Part shown: piece by piece, positions 1-9,109 of the stretch
Layout: each line of letters opens with the position of its first letter
Numbering within the stretch: the first letter of the stretch is position 1
Source: Nodosilinea sp. P-1105
GTDB lineage: Bacteria > Cyanobacteriota > Cyanobacteriia > Phormidesmidales > Phormidesmidaceae
Direction of reading: 5' to 3'
Assembly: GCF_012911975.1 (NCBI RefSeq)
Contig: NZ_SMDQ01000061.1
Span: forward strand, 1 to 35,329
Length of the DNA stretch: 35,329 bases
Translations under genes and position numbers: made by a program
Notes under the pieces: model-generated
What the model was told of the DNA's origin: nothing
The model's input: only the letters and a program-made list of their open reading frames with translations
The model's database searches: none

Positions 1-54
1 CAGCAGGGGAATATCGTCAACCCGTTCTGTGATAACGGTTAGAGGAGTTTCCAT
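1..54 (-). CDS. Transposase, N-terminal 18 codons only (cut by window edge)
   Basis: Read on the minus strand from an ATG at 54, the first 18 codons give METPLTVITERVDDIPLL and the frame is open to the window edge. The string TERVDDIPLLL near the N terminus is one I associate with a cyanobacterial transposase family of the IS4/IS1634 type; this is recognition from memory and the catalytic part lies outside. Between this start and about position 96 lies what should be the terminal region of the element. The neighbouring toxin gene is open only back to a TGA at 94-96, which fits an insertion that removed or displaced its 5' end. The family name is uncertain; the call that it is a transposase start is moderately sure. 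Confidence 0.5.
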   Translation of the reverse strand, partial: METPLTVITERVDDIPLL

Positions 55-108
55 AGCCCAAATCTAACCTAATTGGCCGACCTCACTCAAAAATGAGCGA
101 ACCGGGAG

Positions 109-3100
109 TTGGACGACTTCCCCTCGGCCTTTGGCGATACCCCCCCCAATCCCACGGTACTGGCTGAGATCCAGGCGGTGCTGGAAAACCAGCACAACCG
201 ACAGGGCACCATTACTGAAACCCTGGAGCGCTACCGGCAGGAACACCGCAACGCCATTCTGGCCGGGTTGTCAGATTTGTTAGGGGTAGACCCGGCCCCC
301 TTGCAAGCGGTGATCGCCTACTTCCAATCCGTCAACGAACCCCTCAGCGACCCGGCCCGCCTGCTAGAGCGGTTGATCCAGTTGGCCGATCTGGATGAAG
401 ACCAGCCAATTCCAGCGGATCTGCTCGACTACCTGTTTCGCTTGCATAAAATTCTGCTGCTGGTCACCCGCTTCGAACTCACCACCGCCGAAATCAGAAC
501 GTTGCTGACCCATCCCGCCTGCTTTAGCGTCAGCGATGTGTTTCGGCCTAACCTGACTGACTTAACCCACCTGTTCACCTTCACCGAACTCAAGGCCTCC
601 TTTGGGGGTGAGTCCGACCAACTGCTAGAGTTGCTGCGGCTAAAGCCAGACTCTTCGCTGGTAAACGAGGCGATTCTGCAGCTGAGCGGTTGGGATCTGC
701 CCCAGCTACTGCGGCTACAGCGGCATTTTGGCCAGCGACCCTACAACCGCGTAGAAAACTTAATCTTGTTGCAGCGGGGGTTTGCCCTGGCCGAACGACT
801 ACGGGTAGACATCGGCTTCTTGATCCAGCTGGCGGCCACCGATGACCTGTCTTTGGGCTTCTACCGGCAGCAAGCCGATGCCCTGCTGCCGGTGCTGCGC
901 GGCCTCTACGACGACGAGCAATGGCCCCGGGTCTATCGCCCCCTGCGGGACCCCCTGGCCACCCAAAAGCGCGATGCCCTGCTGGCCCTGGCCATGGACA
1001 ACATCCCTGCCGACTTTGAGGGTCGCCGTAGCCCCGACCTGCTCTCGGAATATCTGCTGCTGGATGTGCAGGTGAGCAGTGCCGTGGAAACCTCCCATAT
1101 TGTGCAGGGCACCGCCGCCTTGCAACAGTATGTGCAACGCTGCCTGATGAACCTGGAGAAGGGGGTTGACCCCGCCACCATCCCCACCGACCAGTGGGAG
1201 TGGATGCAGAACTACCGGGTGTGGGAAGCCAACCGCAAGGTGTTTCTCTACCCCGAAAGCTTCATCGAGCCGGAACTACGCCGCGACAAAACTCCCCTGT
1301 TTGAAGAGTTAGAACAGGAGCTGATGCAAAATGACATTAACGTCAACACGGCTCAGCAAGCCTTTAATAACTACCTAAATCAGCTAGCAACCCTAGCTGA
1401 CCTAAAGATTGTCGGCGCTTACCGACATCGGGATGTAGAGCAATTATTTATTCCGCCCCGCAGCGTAGACTTGATTGATCACCCCAGTGAGAGTCGCTTG
1501 TCCGACGAGGTTAACAATGCATTCAGGGCGCAAGGGATTATGCTCTCCAACCAAGCGAGGTTGTTGGGCAGTAGCCCCCTCTGGCGAATTGTCGACGGCG
1601 ATACTCAGGTCTATACCCTCCGACTCAGCCACACTGGGGAGGTGGTTGTCAGCCAAGCCGGTGACTCCACCTTGTATTTAGTCGGGCGCAGTACCAACGA
1701 ACCCCACACCTATTACTACCGAGAGTGGATTAACGAAACCCAGTGGCGACCTTGGCAATCAATTGACCTGACGATTAACGCTGACTTTGTCACGCCGGTT
1801 TTTGTCTTTAATCGACTGTTTTTGTTCTGGGTCGAGTTTACCGAGGAGTCCCGTAGCGTTGGAGGAGAAGCGGCCACGACCATTTATCGCCCCACCATTC
1901 GTTACTCATTCCCCGACTTTAATGGCACCTGGACCCAGCCCCAGACCTATGCCGCTGTGAATCGAGAATTGAGTGTGGAGGAACGATCGCGATCGCAATG
2001 GCAGCGAGTTTATGCCCTACGCACTACCTTCGAAGTGGCCCAATTGAGCAGGGGACTCGCTACAGAACGGGAACGGCTGTTGATCATCTATGGCCAAAAC
2101 ACCTATGGCCAAAATACCGACGGAGCCGATGATTCAGCCGATGCTCCCCTGACGGTACGCACCCTGCGGAATGCCCGTGAACGAGAGCTTCTACAACTTC
2201 AGTTCCAGAGTCGTCAAGCAGAGGTCGATTTAGGGCTGGCTCCGACCGCCCTGGGAGAACAGGAGTGGTTGATTGGCCACATACCTATTGCCTCTAACTT
2301 AGAAATCCTCAATGACATCGCCCGTGACAACCCGGACGCCAATCGGGAGCGCTTGCGGCGAACTTTAAATGCTGTCTTGGATCGTCTACCTAGAGAACCC
2401 AGAAACAACTCCACCATTGCAGACACCAACTACCAGGTGATCCCCCAAGGCGATCAGCAATGGTTCATTCTGTTCGAAAATTTTCGCTGGTTGGCCCGTC
2501 AGGAAGAGGTACGGGTTAACAATAGGCTCAACAGCCAGATCAACATTTACGAGTTGTCTAATCGGTTTTTACAGAGCATTGTCAACCTATCGGCACCTCA
2601 CCTGACTGTGGATCGATATATGGGCCACATGGGCGACAATTCCACTAATACAAGTACCCTGGATGCTCTGGCCGATGGCAGTGCCGATCGCGAGCTCAGG
2701 GCGAGTTTCCGAGATATTCTAAATGAGCTCTTTGATCGTCCGGAGGTCCAGCCCCTAACCATCGTCAACAGTAATAGCTTTAGCATAGAGCGTCTAGAGT
2801 CTCAGGAGGGGCAATGGCGACTCACCCTAGGGGAACAAAATATCCTGATTGGGCGAGAATCGATTGGTAATCAAGCACGCCTGAATGTTTACCGGCTCAA
2901 TAACCGACCGACCGCAGCCAACTGGCGGTATGTGGGCTTTATGACATCCCAAGCCCCGCTAGATGCTGCCTTGACGGGTGATTCGGAGGCTCTAGCTGAC
3001 CTCCATGCCGTTCTCGAAAGGCTATATGATCGAGACAGCAATGACAGGATCCGCAGGATTAGATCCCTCAGGCTGCCTCGCACCTATCATTTTCGTCATT

Positions 3101-6100
3101 CCCAGCTGGTACGATCCCGACCTCAGTGGTTGGCAACTTTTATCAACCAGCAAGTGTTGATCGAACGGGAAGGGCCAGAGCGGTTCAACGTTTATCTCCT
3201 TGATGCCTCCTTCTCCGGGATCGAGTTTGGTTTAGAAAACCAGGGGTTAAATCGTTGGCTATTCACCGACCCCAACCAAGGTAGTCAACTGCTGATTGCT
3301 CCTCAACCCCAACGGGATCGGATCAATATTTATCGATTTACCAGTGCCATTCTGCATCTCAGGGATGAAGCGGAACCTAATCAGTATCTCTCAGCCCTAG
3401 CGCCAGTCGGGTTAACGGCTCCAGAGGATAATGATACTTCGCCCGTTTTGTGGAGAGATATTCCACTGTCGGCTACCCTGCTGGATGTTAATAACCAAAA
3501 CGGCTGGTACGTTCTTGACACAGGGGAAGACCAGTTCCTAATTCGAGCGAATCTGCCTGCCCTCGCTACCGATGCTGAGCGGCTAGTTTTTCCGCCCGGA
3601 GGATCTTCTAACCTATTCACGTTTCACAATGATCCTCTGCTGCAACGTAGCTCTCCCTTCACCTTCGAACGTATTGACACATCTGCGGCCCGAGAGTTGA
3701 GTGTGATTCTATTTCGTGATGGGATTGATGGGCTGCTCAGCTTACAGTCCCAGCAGCTGAGTGAAGGGGACTTCTCAAGCTATTTACCCACTAGCAATCG
3801 CCAGCAGTTGGAATTACCCACCACCACGACAATTGATTTTGATGGGGCCTATGGTCTTTACTATCGGGAAATTTTCTTCCATATTCCCTTCTTCATTGCC
3901 AACCAGCTCAACGCCAACCAAAACTTTGCCGATGCCCAGCGCTGGTACCATTACATCTTCAATCCCACCTCGTCGGAAGCGGGGGGAGACGGGCAATCAA
4001 ACGGCGATCGCTACTGGCAATACCGGCCCTTCCGCGACCCCAACCTGATGAGTTTGCGAGCCATCCTGAGTAATCAGCAGGCCCTGGCCGAGTACCGAGA
4101 AAACCCCTTTGACCCCCACGCGATCGCCCGCCTACGGATAGTGGCCTATGAAAAAGCGATCGTGATGAAATACATCGACAATCTGCTGGACTGGGCCGAT
4201 CATCTATTTGCACAGGACAACCGAGAATCGATTAACCAGGCCTTTCTACTCTATGTGCTGGCCTTTAACCTGCTTGGCCCCCGGCCCGAAGCCAGAGCCG
4301 CCCGCCAGTTTGAAGAAATCGGTGATTACCAGGGCATTCAGGACGCCTTCGAGCAAACCCCCGAGTTCCTCACCGATCTCGATCTGAATGGCAATGTGGC
4401 CGCCCGCACCAGCACCATCACCCTGAACCAAAACGGCAACATTATCACCACCTTCTGCATCCCCGAAAATGCTGACTTCATCGGCTTCTGGGACCGGGTG
4501 GAAGATCGCCTGTTCAAGATCCGCCATAGCCTCGATATTGAAGGGGTCTTCCGACAGTTGGCCCTGTTCCAACCGCCCCTGGATGTGCGGGCTCTGGTGC
4601 AAGCTTTTGCCGCTGGGGGGCGCGACATTGGCAGCCTGCTGGCCGACGTCAACCTGCCAGTGCCCCACTACCGCTACGGCTTTATGCTGAACCAGGCGAA
4701 GGAGATGATCGGCACTGTCAGGGACTTTGGCGGCGCTTTACTGGATGCACTAGAAAAGCGCGACGCTGAACAACTAACGATGTTGCAAACTACCCACGAG
4801 CAAAACCTGTTGGAGCTGACGACCCGTAGCCTTGAACTGGAAAGGGACGAAGCTCGGGGCGCTTTAGCAGCCCTAATGATTAGCCGCAGAAAACTGAATA
4901 ACCGCCTAGAGCACTTCACAACCTTAATTGACGCCCCCCTCTCTGGCGAAGAGGTGTCTGAATTATTGCTCATGCACCAAGCTCAGGGAATTAAGGCAGT
5001 GTGGGCTGCCGCCAAGAAAATAGAAGCTATTTTTGCTAGTGTACCCGATTTTTCAAAGGGATTTGCGAGCTTGGGACCGGTTGGTGTGGCCACTACTGGC
5101 GGTAGTTCCTTCTCTAACAAAGCGAATGCAATTGGAGAAATATCCAACATTGCTGCTGACATTGCCGAATCCATCGCCAGCACCATAGGCAAGGTAGGAG
5201 AGTACAGACGACGTCTTGAGGATTGGCAGTTAGAGCGATTTACCACCGAACGGGATTTAGAAGAAGTCAACCAACATATTCAGATGGCTGAACTTACGAT
5301 TCAGCGAACAGAACAGGCCCTCACCATTCATCGGCGCACCATTGAGCAAAATCGCGAGATTGCCACCTTCCACCGCCGTAAGTTTGGCAACGAGGCCCTT
5401 TACAACTGGATGGTTAGCCGCCTGGCGAGCCTCTACTTCCAGGCCTACAAGCTGGCCTATGACTTCGCTAAATCCGCCGAACGGGCCTTGCAATACGAGC
5501 TGCCCACCAACCAGCAGTTCATCCACTTTGGCCACTGGGATAGCCTGCGGCGGGGACTGCTGGCCGGGGAAGCTCTGCTGCTGGATGTGAACCGGATGGA
5601 GAAATTCCACCTGGACAACGACAGCCGCTTTTTGGAAATTGAGAAAACCATCCCCCTCAGCCAGGTGGATAACGAGGCCCTGGCCCAGCTGCTGGCCACC
5701 GGGGAATGTGAGTTCCGTCTAGGCGAGGCCCTGTTTAACCACGACTATCCGGGGCACTATTTCCGGGTAATTCGCACCATAGGGCTGACGCTCAAATTCC
5801 GGGATGGGGCCAATCTGGGCCAGGATCCGTACCTCACCGTCAATGCCAGCCTCACCCAGGTGGGCAACAAAACCCTGCTAGAGCCGGACATTGATGCTGT
5901 GCGCTATCTGATGGGCCTGGATGGTGCAGCCCAACCCAGCAGCAGCACCCTGCGGGTCAACTGGCGCGCAAACCAACAGGTTGCCATTTCTAAACCCCAA
6001 CTCGACAACGGCTTGTTTGGGGGCTTTAACCTCAACTTTGCCCTGGAAGATCGCTACCTACCCTTTGAGGGCACCGGGGCGATCTCCCACTGGCAGCTTG

Positions 6101-6237
6101 AGGTTCCCCATGACACTAACCCAGGGTTAGTAGAACAAGTCGAAGATGTAATTATTCATCTGCGCTATACCGCCAACAGCGATCGCGGCCAGTTCAAAGC
6201 CCAGGTCCAGGCGGCCATGACCGAACTCGATCAGTGA
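109..6237 (+). CDS. Tc toxin subunit A (TcA)-like protein, 5'-truncated
   Basis: This 2042-codon frame is the C-terminal two-thirds or so of a Tc/ABC-toxin A subunit, the pentameric pore-forming translocation shell of insecticidal toxin complexes. Visible in order: an alpha-helical shell part (about residues 1-330), the ABC-toxin N-terminal-region signature around 335-450 (WEWMQNYRVWEANRKVFLYP), a neuraminidase-like/beta part, the YYREIFFHIPFFIANQLN block near 1251 followed by FADAQRWYHYIFNPTSS, the long coiled-coil/pore-forming segment from about 1535 to 1800, and the receptor-binding-type C terminus (YPGHYFRVIRTIGLTL near 1880, LPFEGTGAISHW near 1984). The TTG at 109 is only the first possible start; coding character continues upstream to a TGA at 94-96, directly next to a transposase gene. 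Family members are usually 2500 residues or more and begin with a VRP1-like N terminus not seen here, so the gene is probably a 5'-truncated pseudogene. No TcB or TcC partner lies downstream. Confidence 0.85.
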   Translation: MDDFPSAFGDTPPNPTVLAEIQAVLENQHNRQGTITETLERYRQEHRNAILAGLSDLLGVDPAPLQAVIAYFQSVNEPLSDPARLLERLIQLADLDEDQPIPADLLDYLFRLHKILLLVTRFELTTAEIRTLLTHPACFSVSDVFRPNLTDLTHLFTFTELKASFGGESDQLLELLRLKPDSSLVNEAILQLSGWDLPQLLRLQRHFGQRPYNRVENLILLQRGFALAERLRVDIGFLIQLAATDDLSLGFYRQQADALLPVLRGLYDDEQWPRVYRPLRDPLATQKRDALLALAMDNIPADFEGRRSPDLLSEYLLLDVQVSSAVETSHIVQGTAALQQYVQRCLMNLEKGVDPATIPTDQWEWMQNYRVWEANRKVFLYPESFIEPELRRDKTPLFEELEQELMQNDINVNTAQQAFNNYLNQLATLADLKIVGAYRHRDVEQLFIPPRSVDLIDHPSESRLSDEVNNAFRAQGIMLSNQARLLGSSPLWRIVDGDTQVYTLRLSHTGEVVVSQAGDSTLYLVGRSTNEPHTYYYREWINETQWRPWQSIDLTINADFVTPVFVFNRLFLFWVEFTEESRSVGGEAATTIYRPTIRYSFPDFNGTWTQPQTYAAVNRELSVEERSRSQWQRVYALRTTFEVAQLSRGLATERERLLIIYGQNTYGQNTDGADDSADAPLTVRTLRNARERELLQLQFQSRQAEVDLGLAPTALGEQEWLIGHIPIASNLEILNDIARDNPDANRERLRRTLNAVLDRLPREPRNNSTIADTNYQVIPQGDQQWFILFENFRWLARQEEVRVNNRLNSQINIYELSNRFLQSIVNLSAPHLTVDRYMGHMGDNSTNTSTLDALADGSADRELRASFRDILNELFDRPEVQPLTIVNSNSFSIERLESQEGQWRLTLGEQNILIGRESIGNQARLNVYRLNNRPTAANWRYVGFMTSQAPLDAALTGDSEALADLHAVLERLYDRDSNDRIRRIRSLRLPRTYHFRHSQLVRSRPQWLATFINQQVLIEREGPERFNVYLLDASFSGIEFGLENQGLNRWLFTDPNQGSQLLIAPQPQRDRINIYRFTSAILHLRDEAEPNQYLSALAPVGLTAPEDNDTSPVLWRDIPLSATLLDVNNQNGWYVLDTGEDQFLIRANLPALATDAERLVFPPGGSSNLFTFHNDPLLQRSSPFTFERIDTSAARELSVILFRDGIDGLLSLQSQQLSEGDFSSYLPTSNRQQLELPTTTTIDFDGAYGLYYREIFFHIPFFIANQLNANQNFADAQRWYHYIFNPTSSEAGGDGQSNGDRYWQYRPFRDPNLMSLRAILSNQQALAEYRENPFDPHAIARLRIVAYEKAIVMKYIDNLLDWADHLFAQDNRESINQAFLLYVLAFNLLGPRPEARAARQFEEIGDYQGIQDAFEQTPEFLTDLDLNGNVAARTSTITLNQNGNIITTFCIPENADFIGFWDRVEDRLFKIRHSLDIEGVFRQLALFQPPLDVRALVQAFAAGGRDIGSLLADVNLPVPHYRYGFMLNQAKEMIGTVRDFGGALLDALEKRDAEQLTMLQTTHEQNLLELTTRSLELERDEARGALAALMISRRKLNNRLEHFTTLIDAPLSGEEVSELLLMHQAQGIKAVWAAAKKIEAIFASVPDFSKGFASLGPVGVATTGGSSFSNKANAIGEISNIAADIAESIASTIGKVGEYRRRLEDWQLERFTTERDLEEVNQHIQMAELTIQRTEQALTIHRRTIEQNREIATFHRRKFGNEALYNWMVSRLASLYFQAYKLAYDFAKSAERALQYELPTNQQFIHFGHWDSLRRGLLAGEALLLDVNRMEKFHLDNDSRFLEIEKTIPLSQVDNEALAQLLATGECEFRLGEALFNHDYPGHYFRVIRTIGLTLKFRDGANLGQDPYLTVNASLTQVGNKTLLEPDIDAVRYLMGLDGAAQPSSSTLRVNWRANQQVAISKPQLDNGLFGGFNLNFALEDRYLPFEGTGAISHWQLEVPHDTNPGLVEQVEDVIIHLRYTANSDRGQFKAQVQAAMTELDQ

Positions 6238-6260
6238 CCCGATTGCGGTGCAAGGCCTAC

Positions 6261-6310
6261 GGTTCACGGTAAACGGCTTCCCTTAAACCGCTCACCGTGA
6301 ACCGTGAACC
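6261..6310. repeat. Dispersed palindromic repeat, CCGTGAACC family, copy 1
   Basis: GGTTCACGGT at 6261-6270 is the exact reverse complement of ACCGTGAACC at 6301-6310, and a further CACCGTGAA half-copy lies just inside. The outer arms and the phrase GTGCAAGGCCTACGG are shared with copy 2 at 6776-6843, and the closing arm with copy 3 near 18550. All copies are intergenic, as expected of a small REP- or MITE-like element. Confidence 0.75.
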
Positions 6311-6775
6311 CTATACCAAGTCCAGCATAAGCAGTTCCTTAACAAAAATTTTTTGCGATAGGTTGCAATTATGGGGAAGGCAAAAAAAGGAAAGTTATAA
6401 TACATACAATGAAAGCTTGTATCAGGCAAATTCGCTTAGTGAAATGTACTAAGCAAATTTACCTCTGGCCTTGCCTGGTATGTGCCTGGTATCTAATCAT
6501 AATTAGCTGGTTCAAGAGAATCAGAAATAAGACGTTTAGCTCCAAGAAGCCGCTGCGCCACGTCGAGGCATTTTTACTTCAATTTTCCTTTGGCGTCGCC
6601 GACCGGGGCGCATATCTTCTGCAATCAACCTGAATAGCAACCAGCATTGATCGGCATTAACCCACATGTTGATCGGTCTGCTTTGCCATTCGCTATCTGA
6701 ATTAGCCATAGGTATAGGGTGATGCTAACCCTACTTATAGCTAGTGTTTTGTCAAGCCAGAAGTGACGGGTCAGT

Positions 6776-6843
6776 AGGGTTCACGGTATACGGTGCAAGG
6801 CCTACGGATCGCCTTAAACCTTATACCGTAAACCGTGAACCCT
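6776..6843. repeat. Dispersed palindromic repeat, CCGTGAACC family, copy 2
   Basis: AGGGTTCACGGT at 6776-6787 pairs perfectly with ACCGTGAACCCT at 6832-6843 (12 bp), and the interior shares GGTGCAAGGCCTACGG and CCTTAAACC with copy 1. The loop side differs from copy 1 while the arms are kept. Confidence 0.75.
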
Positions 6844-6951
6844 AAGTCTCATTTTTCGTGATTATTTTTTTGACTGACGACTAGTACTTAGAGACCGAAA
6901 TAATCTACCTATTTCCTTCAGCTCAAACCTTCGTCTAGAGCAGAATTTCAT

Positions 6952-6979
6952 TTCTGCCTTCTGCCTTCTGCCTTCTGCC
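6952..6979 (+). repeat. Heptamer tandem repeat (TTCTGCC, four units)
   Basis: Four consecutive TTCTGCC units lie 15 bases before the ATG of the acyl-CoA synthetase-like gene. Short tandemly repeated heptamers are typical of filamentous cyanobacteria. Here the repeat occupies the place where a leader or ribosome-binding site would be expected. Confidence 0.8.
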
Positions 6980-6993
6980 CTCCTGTTCTAGCT

Positions 6994-9042
6994 ATGTCGT
7001 GTATCCAACCAACTAACATGGCCATCACTGGTTCAACTCAGGCTAACGGGTCTGACATAGGAGAGTCTGTCTTAAATCGGACTCTGCCCGCTTTAATCGA
7101 TGGCGTTGATCTGACTGCCCCCGCCACAGATAACGATCGCGCCCTCAACCAGTGGCGGCAGGGTAAATGGCAAAGTATATCAACGGCAGAACTGCGTCAG
7201 GCGGTGCAGGAACTGGCCCTGGGTCTAGAGAAGTTTGGCCTTAACCAGGGCGATCGCGTTGCCTTGATGATGCACAATGACATCAATTTTGCGATCGCCG
7301 ATCTGGGCACCCTGCTGGCTGGATTGGTGAATGTACCGATTGACTTAACTCAAACCATCGAAAACATCCTGTTCATTTTGCAGCAGGTGGATACCCCCTT
7401 GCTGGTGGTTTCCAACCAGGACCTGCTAGACCAAATGTTGCCCTACCTGTGGGAAGTGCCTAGCCTGAAAGCCGTGATTGTGGCAGACATGCAGGCGGGA
7501 GAGCCGATCGACCTGAGCCTCCAGGGCCAGGAGACGGCGACCTTGAGCGGGGAACCACCCCCTACCCCAGCCCCCGACGCCTGCTTGCAGCTTCCCCACC
7601 TGCTCTGTGATGCCCACCCACAACACCCCTGTCCCCCTGTCCTTCTGCCCCAGCCCTTGCGGGTGTGTGCCCTGGCTGAGGTGCGCCGTTGGGGACAACA
7701 GCAGTGGACATCCCAGGCTATCCAGGTTTTGCACCAAGCCCTCTCTCCCCAGGATCTGGCCACGATCATTTATATCGCCAGCGACACTAAACGCCCCAAA
7801 GGGGTGATGCTGACCCACCAAAATATGTCCGCCAACGCCCTGGCGGCTTTTTCGTCCTACCCCAATTTACAAACCGGTCCCGGCGAAACGCTGCTGTTGT
7901 TCCTGCCGCTGACCCACATTTTTGCCCGGGTATTTTTGTATGGCCATCTGGCCTGGGGCCATAGCATTTACTTCTCTGACCCCAACCATCTGGTGAAGCA
8001 CCTGCGGCGGATTCAGCCCACCTTTTTAGTCACCGTTCCCCGCCTCTTAGAAAAGGTGCATGAGCGGATTGTGGATCAGTGCCATCACCTCAGTCGGTTT
8101 GACCGACAGGTGCTGCGGTGGGCGATCAGACTGACCCGCCAGTTTGACCCAAACCAGCCCCCCCAGGGGCTTTATCGTTGGCAAATGCAACTGGCGGACC
8201 GGCTGGTGTTTGCCAAATGGCGGCAGGTGTTTGGCGGCCAGCTAAAAGCCTGCATCAGCGGTGGGGCCGCTCTGTCGAGCCACCTGGTGCAATTCTTTTC
8301 GGCGGCGGGCATTCCGGTGTATCAGGGCTACGGGTTGACCGAAACGAGTGGGGTGCTCTGCTACAACCGCCCTGGCCACAATCGGCCTGGCACCGTTGGC
8401 TTGCCGATTCCTGGGGTAGAGCTGCGCTTGGCCCCTGACCAGGAGATTTTAGTGCGGGCTCCCTTTGTGATGCAGGGCTACTATCGTGATGCTGCGGCTA
8501 CCGAAAAAGCCCTCACCCCTGACCGTTGGCTCCATACCGGCGACCTGGGAGCGATTGACGCCGACGGCTTTTTGACGATTACCGGGGTGAAAAAGTCTCT
8601 GTTCAAACTCTGTACCGGTAAATATGTCTCGCCCCGGCCCCTGGAAGCCGATCTGGTGGCTTCGCCCCTGGTGGCCCAAGCCATCACTGTCGGGGCCAAC
8701 CGCAAGTTCTGCGCCATGGTGATTGTGCCCCAGTTTGAGGCCCTGCAGCCCCTGGCCCAGGACTGGGGGCTCGACACCACAGAACAAAACTGGTGGCATC
8801 ATCCCCGCATTATGGCCCGATACCAGGGTCTGATTGACGGGGCCAACTGTCACCTGCCCTACTGGGCCACCGTGCGCAAGTTTGTCCTGATCGAGCGGAG
8901 CGAGAACCTGGCAGCGGCAGTTGAGGGGCTGTATGGGGGTGGGGGAGAGCGAGACGGTGGGGGAGAACGAGACGGTGGGGGAGAACGAGACGGTGGGGGA
9001 GAGAGTTGCCCGGTCTATGCGCGATCGCTCATGGGCGGGTGA
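6994..9042 (+). CDS. AMP-binding long-chain acyl-CoA synthetase-like protein with altered P-loop and missing C-terminal lysine motif
   Basis: The protein (682 aa; alternative ATG at 7018) has the ANL adenylating fold: GDRVALMMHNDINFAIADLG near 86, an adenylation core with VYQGYGLTETSGV and GTVGLPIPG around 445-475, and WLHTGDLG near 513. Such enzymes activate fatty acids to acyl-CoA through an acyl-adenylate and would feed the beta-oxidation genes directly downstream. Two things are odd. The phosphate-binding loop, normally close to YTSGTTGxPKG, reads YIASDTKRPKG (residues 260-270). The C terminus ends in an 18-bp-repeat-encoded GGGERD tract instead of the usual GELTPTxKxKR motif carrying the catalytic lysine. 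A proline-rich insert around residues 187-215 also looks repeat-derived. The enzyme may be impaired, or may need another source of acyl-CoA. It is first in a same-strand cluster, 67 bases before fadN. The family call is firm; activity is doubtful. Confidence 0.85.
   Translation: MSCIQPTNMAITGSTQANGSDIGESVLNRTLPALIDGVDLTAPATDNDRALNQWRQGKWQSISTAELRQAVQELALGLEKFGLNQGDRVALMMHNDINFAIADLGTLLAGLVNVPIDLTQTIENILFILQQVDTPLLVVSNQDLLDQMLPYLWEVPSLKAVIVADMQAGEPIDLSLQGQETATLSGEPPPTPAPDACLQLPHLLCDAHPQHPCPPVLLPQPLRVCALAEVRRWGQQQWTSQAIQVLHQALSPQDLATIIYIASDTKRPKGVMLTHQNMSANALAAFSSYPNLQTGPGETLLLFLPLTHIFARVFLYGHLAWGHSIYFSDPNHLVKHLRRIQPTFLVTVPRLLEKVHERIVDQCHHLSRFDRQVLRWAIRLTRQFDPNQPPQGLYRWQMQLADRLVFAKWRQVFGGQLKACISGGAALSSHLVQFFSAAGIPVYQGYGLTETSGVLCYNRPGHNRPGTVGLPIPGVELRLAPDQEILVRAPFVMQGYYRDAAATEKALTPDRWLHTGDLGAIDADGFLTITGVKKSLFKLCTGKYVSPRPLEADLVASPLVAQAITVGANRKFCAMVIVPQFEALQPLAQDWGLDTTEQNWWHHPRIMARYQGLIDGANCHLPYWATVRKFVLIERSENLAAAVEGLYGGGGERDGGGERDGGGERDGGGESCPVYARSLMGG
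8937..9006 (+). repeat. 18-bp tandem repeat inside the 3' end of the acyl-CoA synthetase-like gene
   Basis: Units of the form GGTGGGGGAGAACGAGAC are repeated about four times. The 18-bp period keeps the frame and encodes the repeated GGGERD peptide. The repeat replaces the expected C-terminal end of the enzyme. Confidence 0.85.
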
Positions 9043-9049
9043 GGGGGCG

Positions 9050-9077
9050 TTCAAAGTTCAAAGTTCAAAATTCAAAT
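9050..9077 (+). repeat. Heptamer tandem repeat (TTCAAAG-like, four units)
   Basis: TTCAAAG, TTCAAAG, TTCAAAA and TTCAAAT follow each other directly, filling the short gap between the synthetase gene and fadN. This is the same kind of heptamer array as the one at 6952, with a different unit. Confidence 0.8.
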
Positions 9078-9109
9078 CACCCCATCTACACCACACGAAG
9101 GAGCCAGCT

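Larger units (their letters stand above)
6238..6993. other. Intergenic region with dispersed palindromes, no convincing gene
   Basis: This gap of about 750 bases between the toxin gene and the fatty-acid cluster holds two copies of a dispersed palindromic repeat (6261-6310 and 6776-6843) and a heptamer tandem repeat just before the next gene. A 74-codon frame at 6409-6633 has no family resemblance that I recognise and is not called. A TATAAT-like hexamer occurs near 6395 without a well-spaced -35 box. Confidence 0.6.

Noticed and set aside
6409..6633. 74-codon frame after the toxin gene
   Set aside because: Cysteine- and arginine-rich sequence with no family resemblance, no ribosome-binding site and repeat-like DNA in its second half.
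8449..9054. 201-codon antisense frame in the synthetase gene
   Set aside because: Antisense shadow; its N terminus is only the translated tandem repeat.
8921..9109. 63-codon upstream extension of fadN
   Set aside because: It is encoded by the 18-bp repeat and heptamer repeats at the end of the preceding gene; the ATG at 9110 has a strong ribosome-binding site and the expected FadN start.
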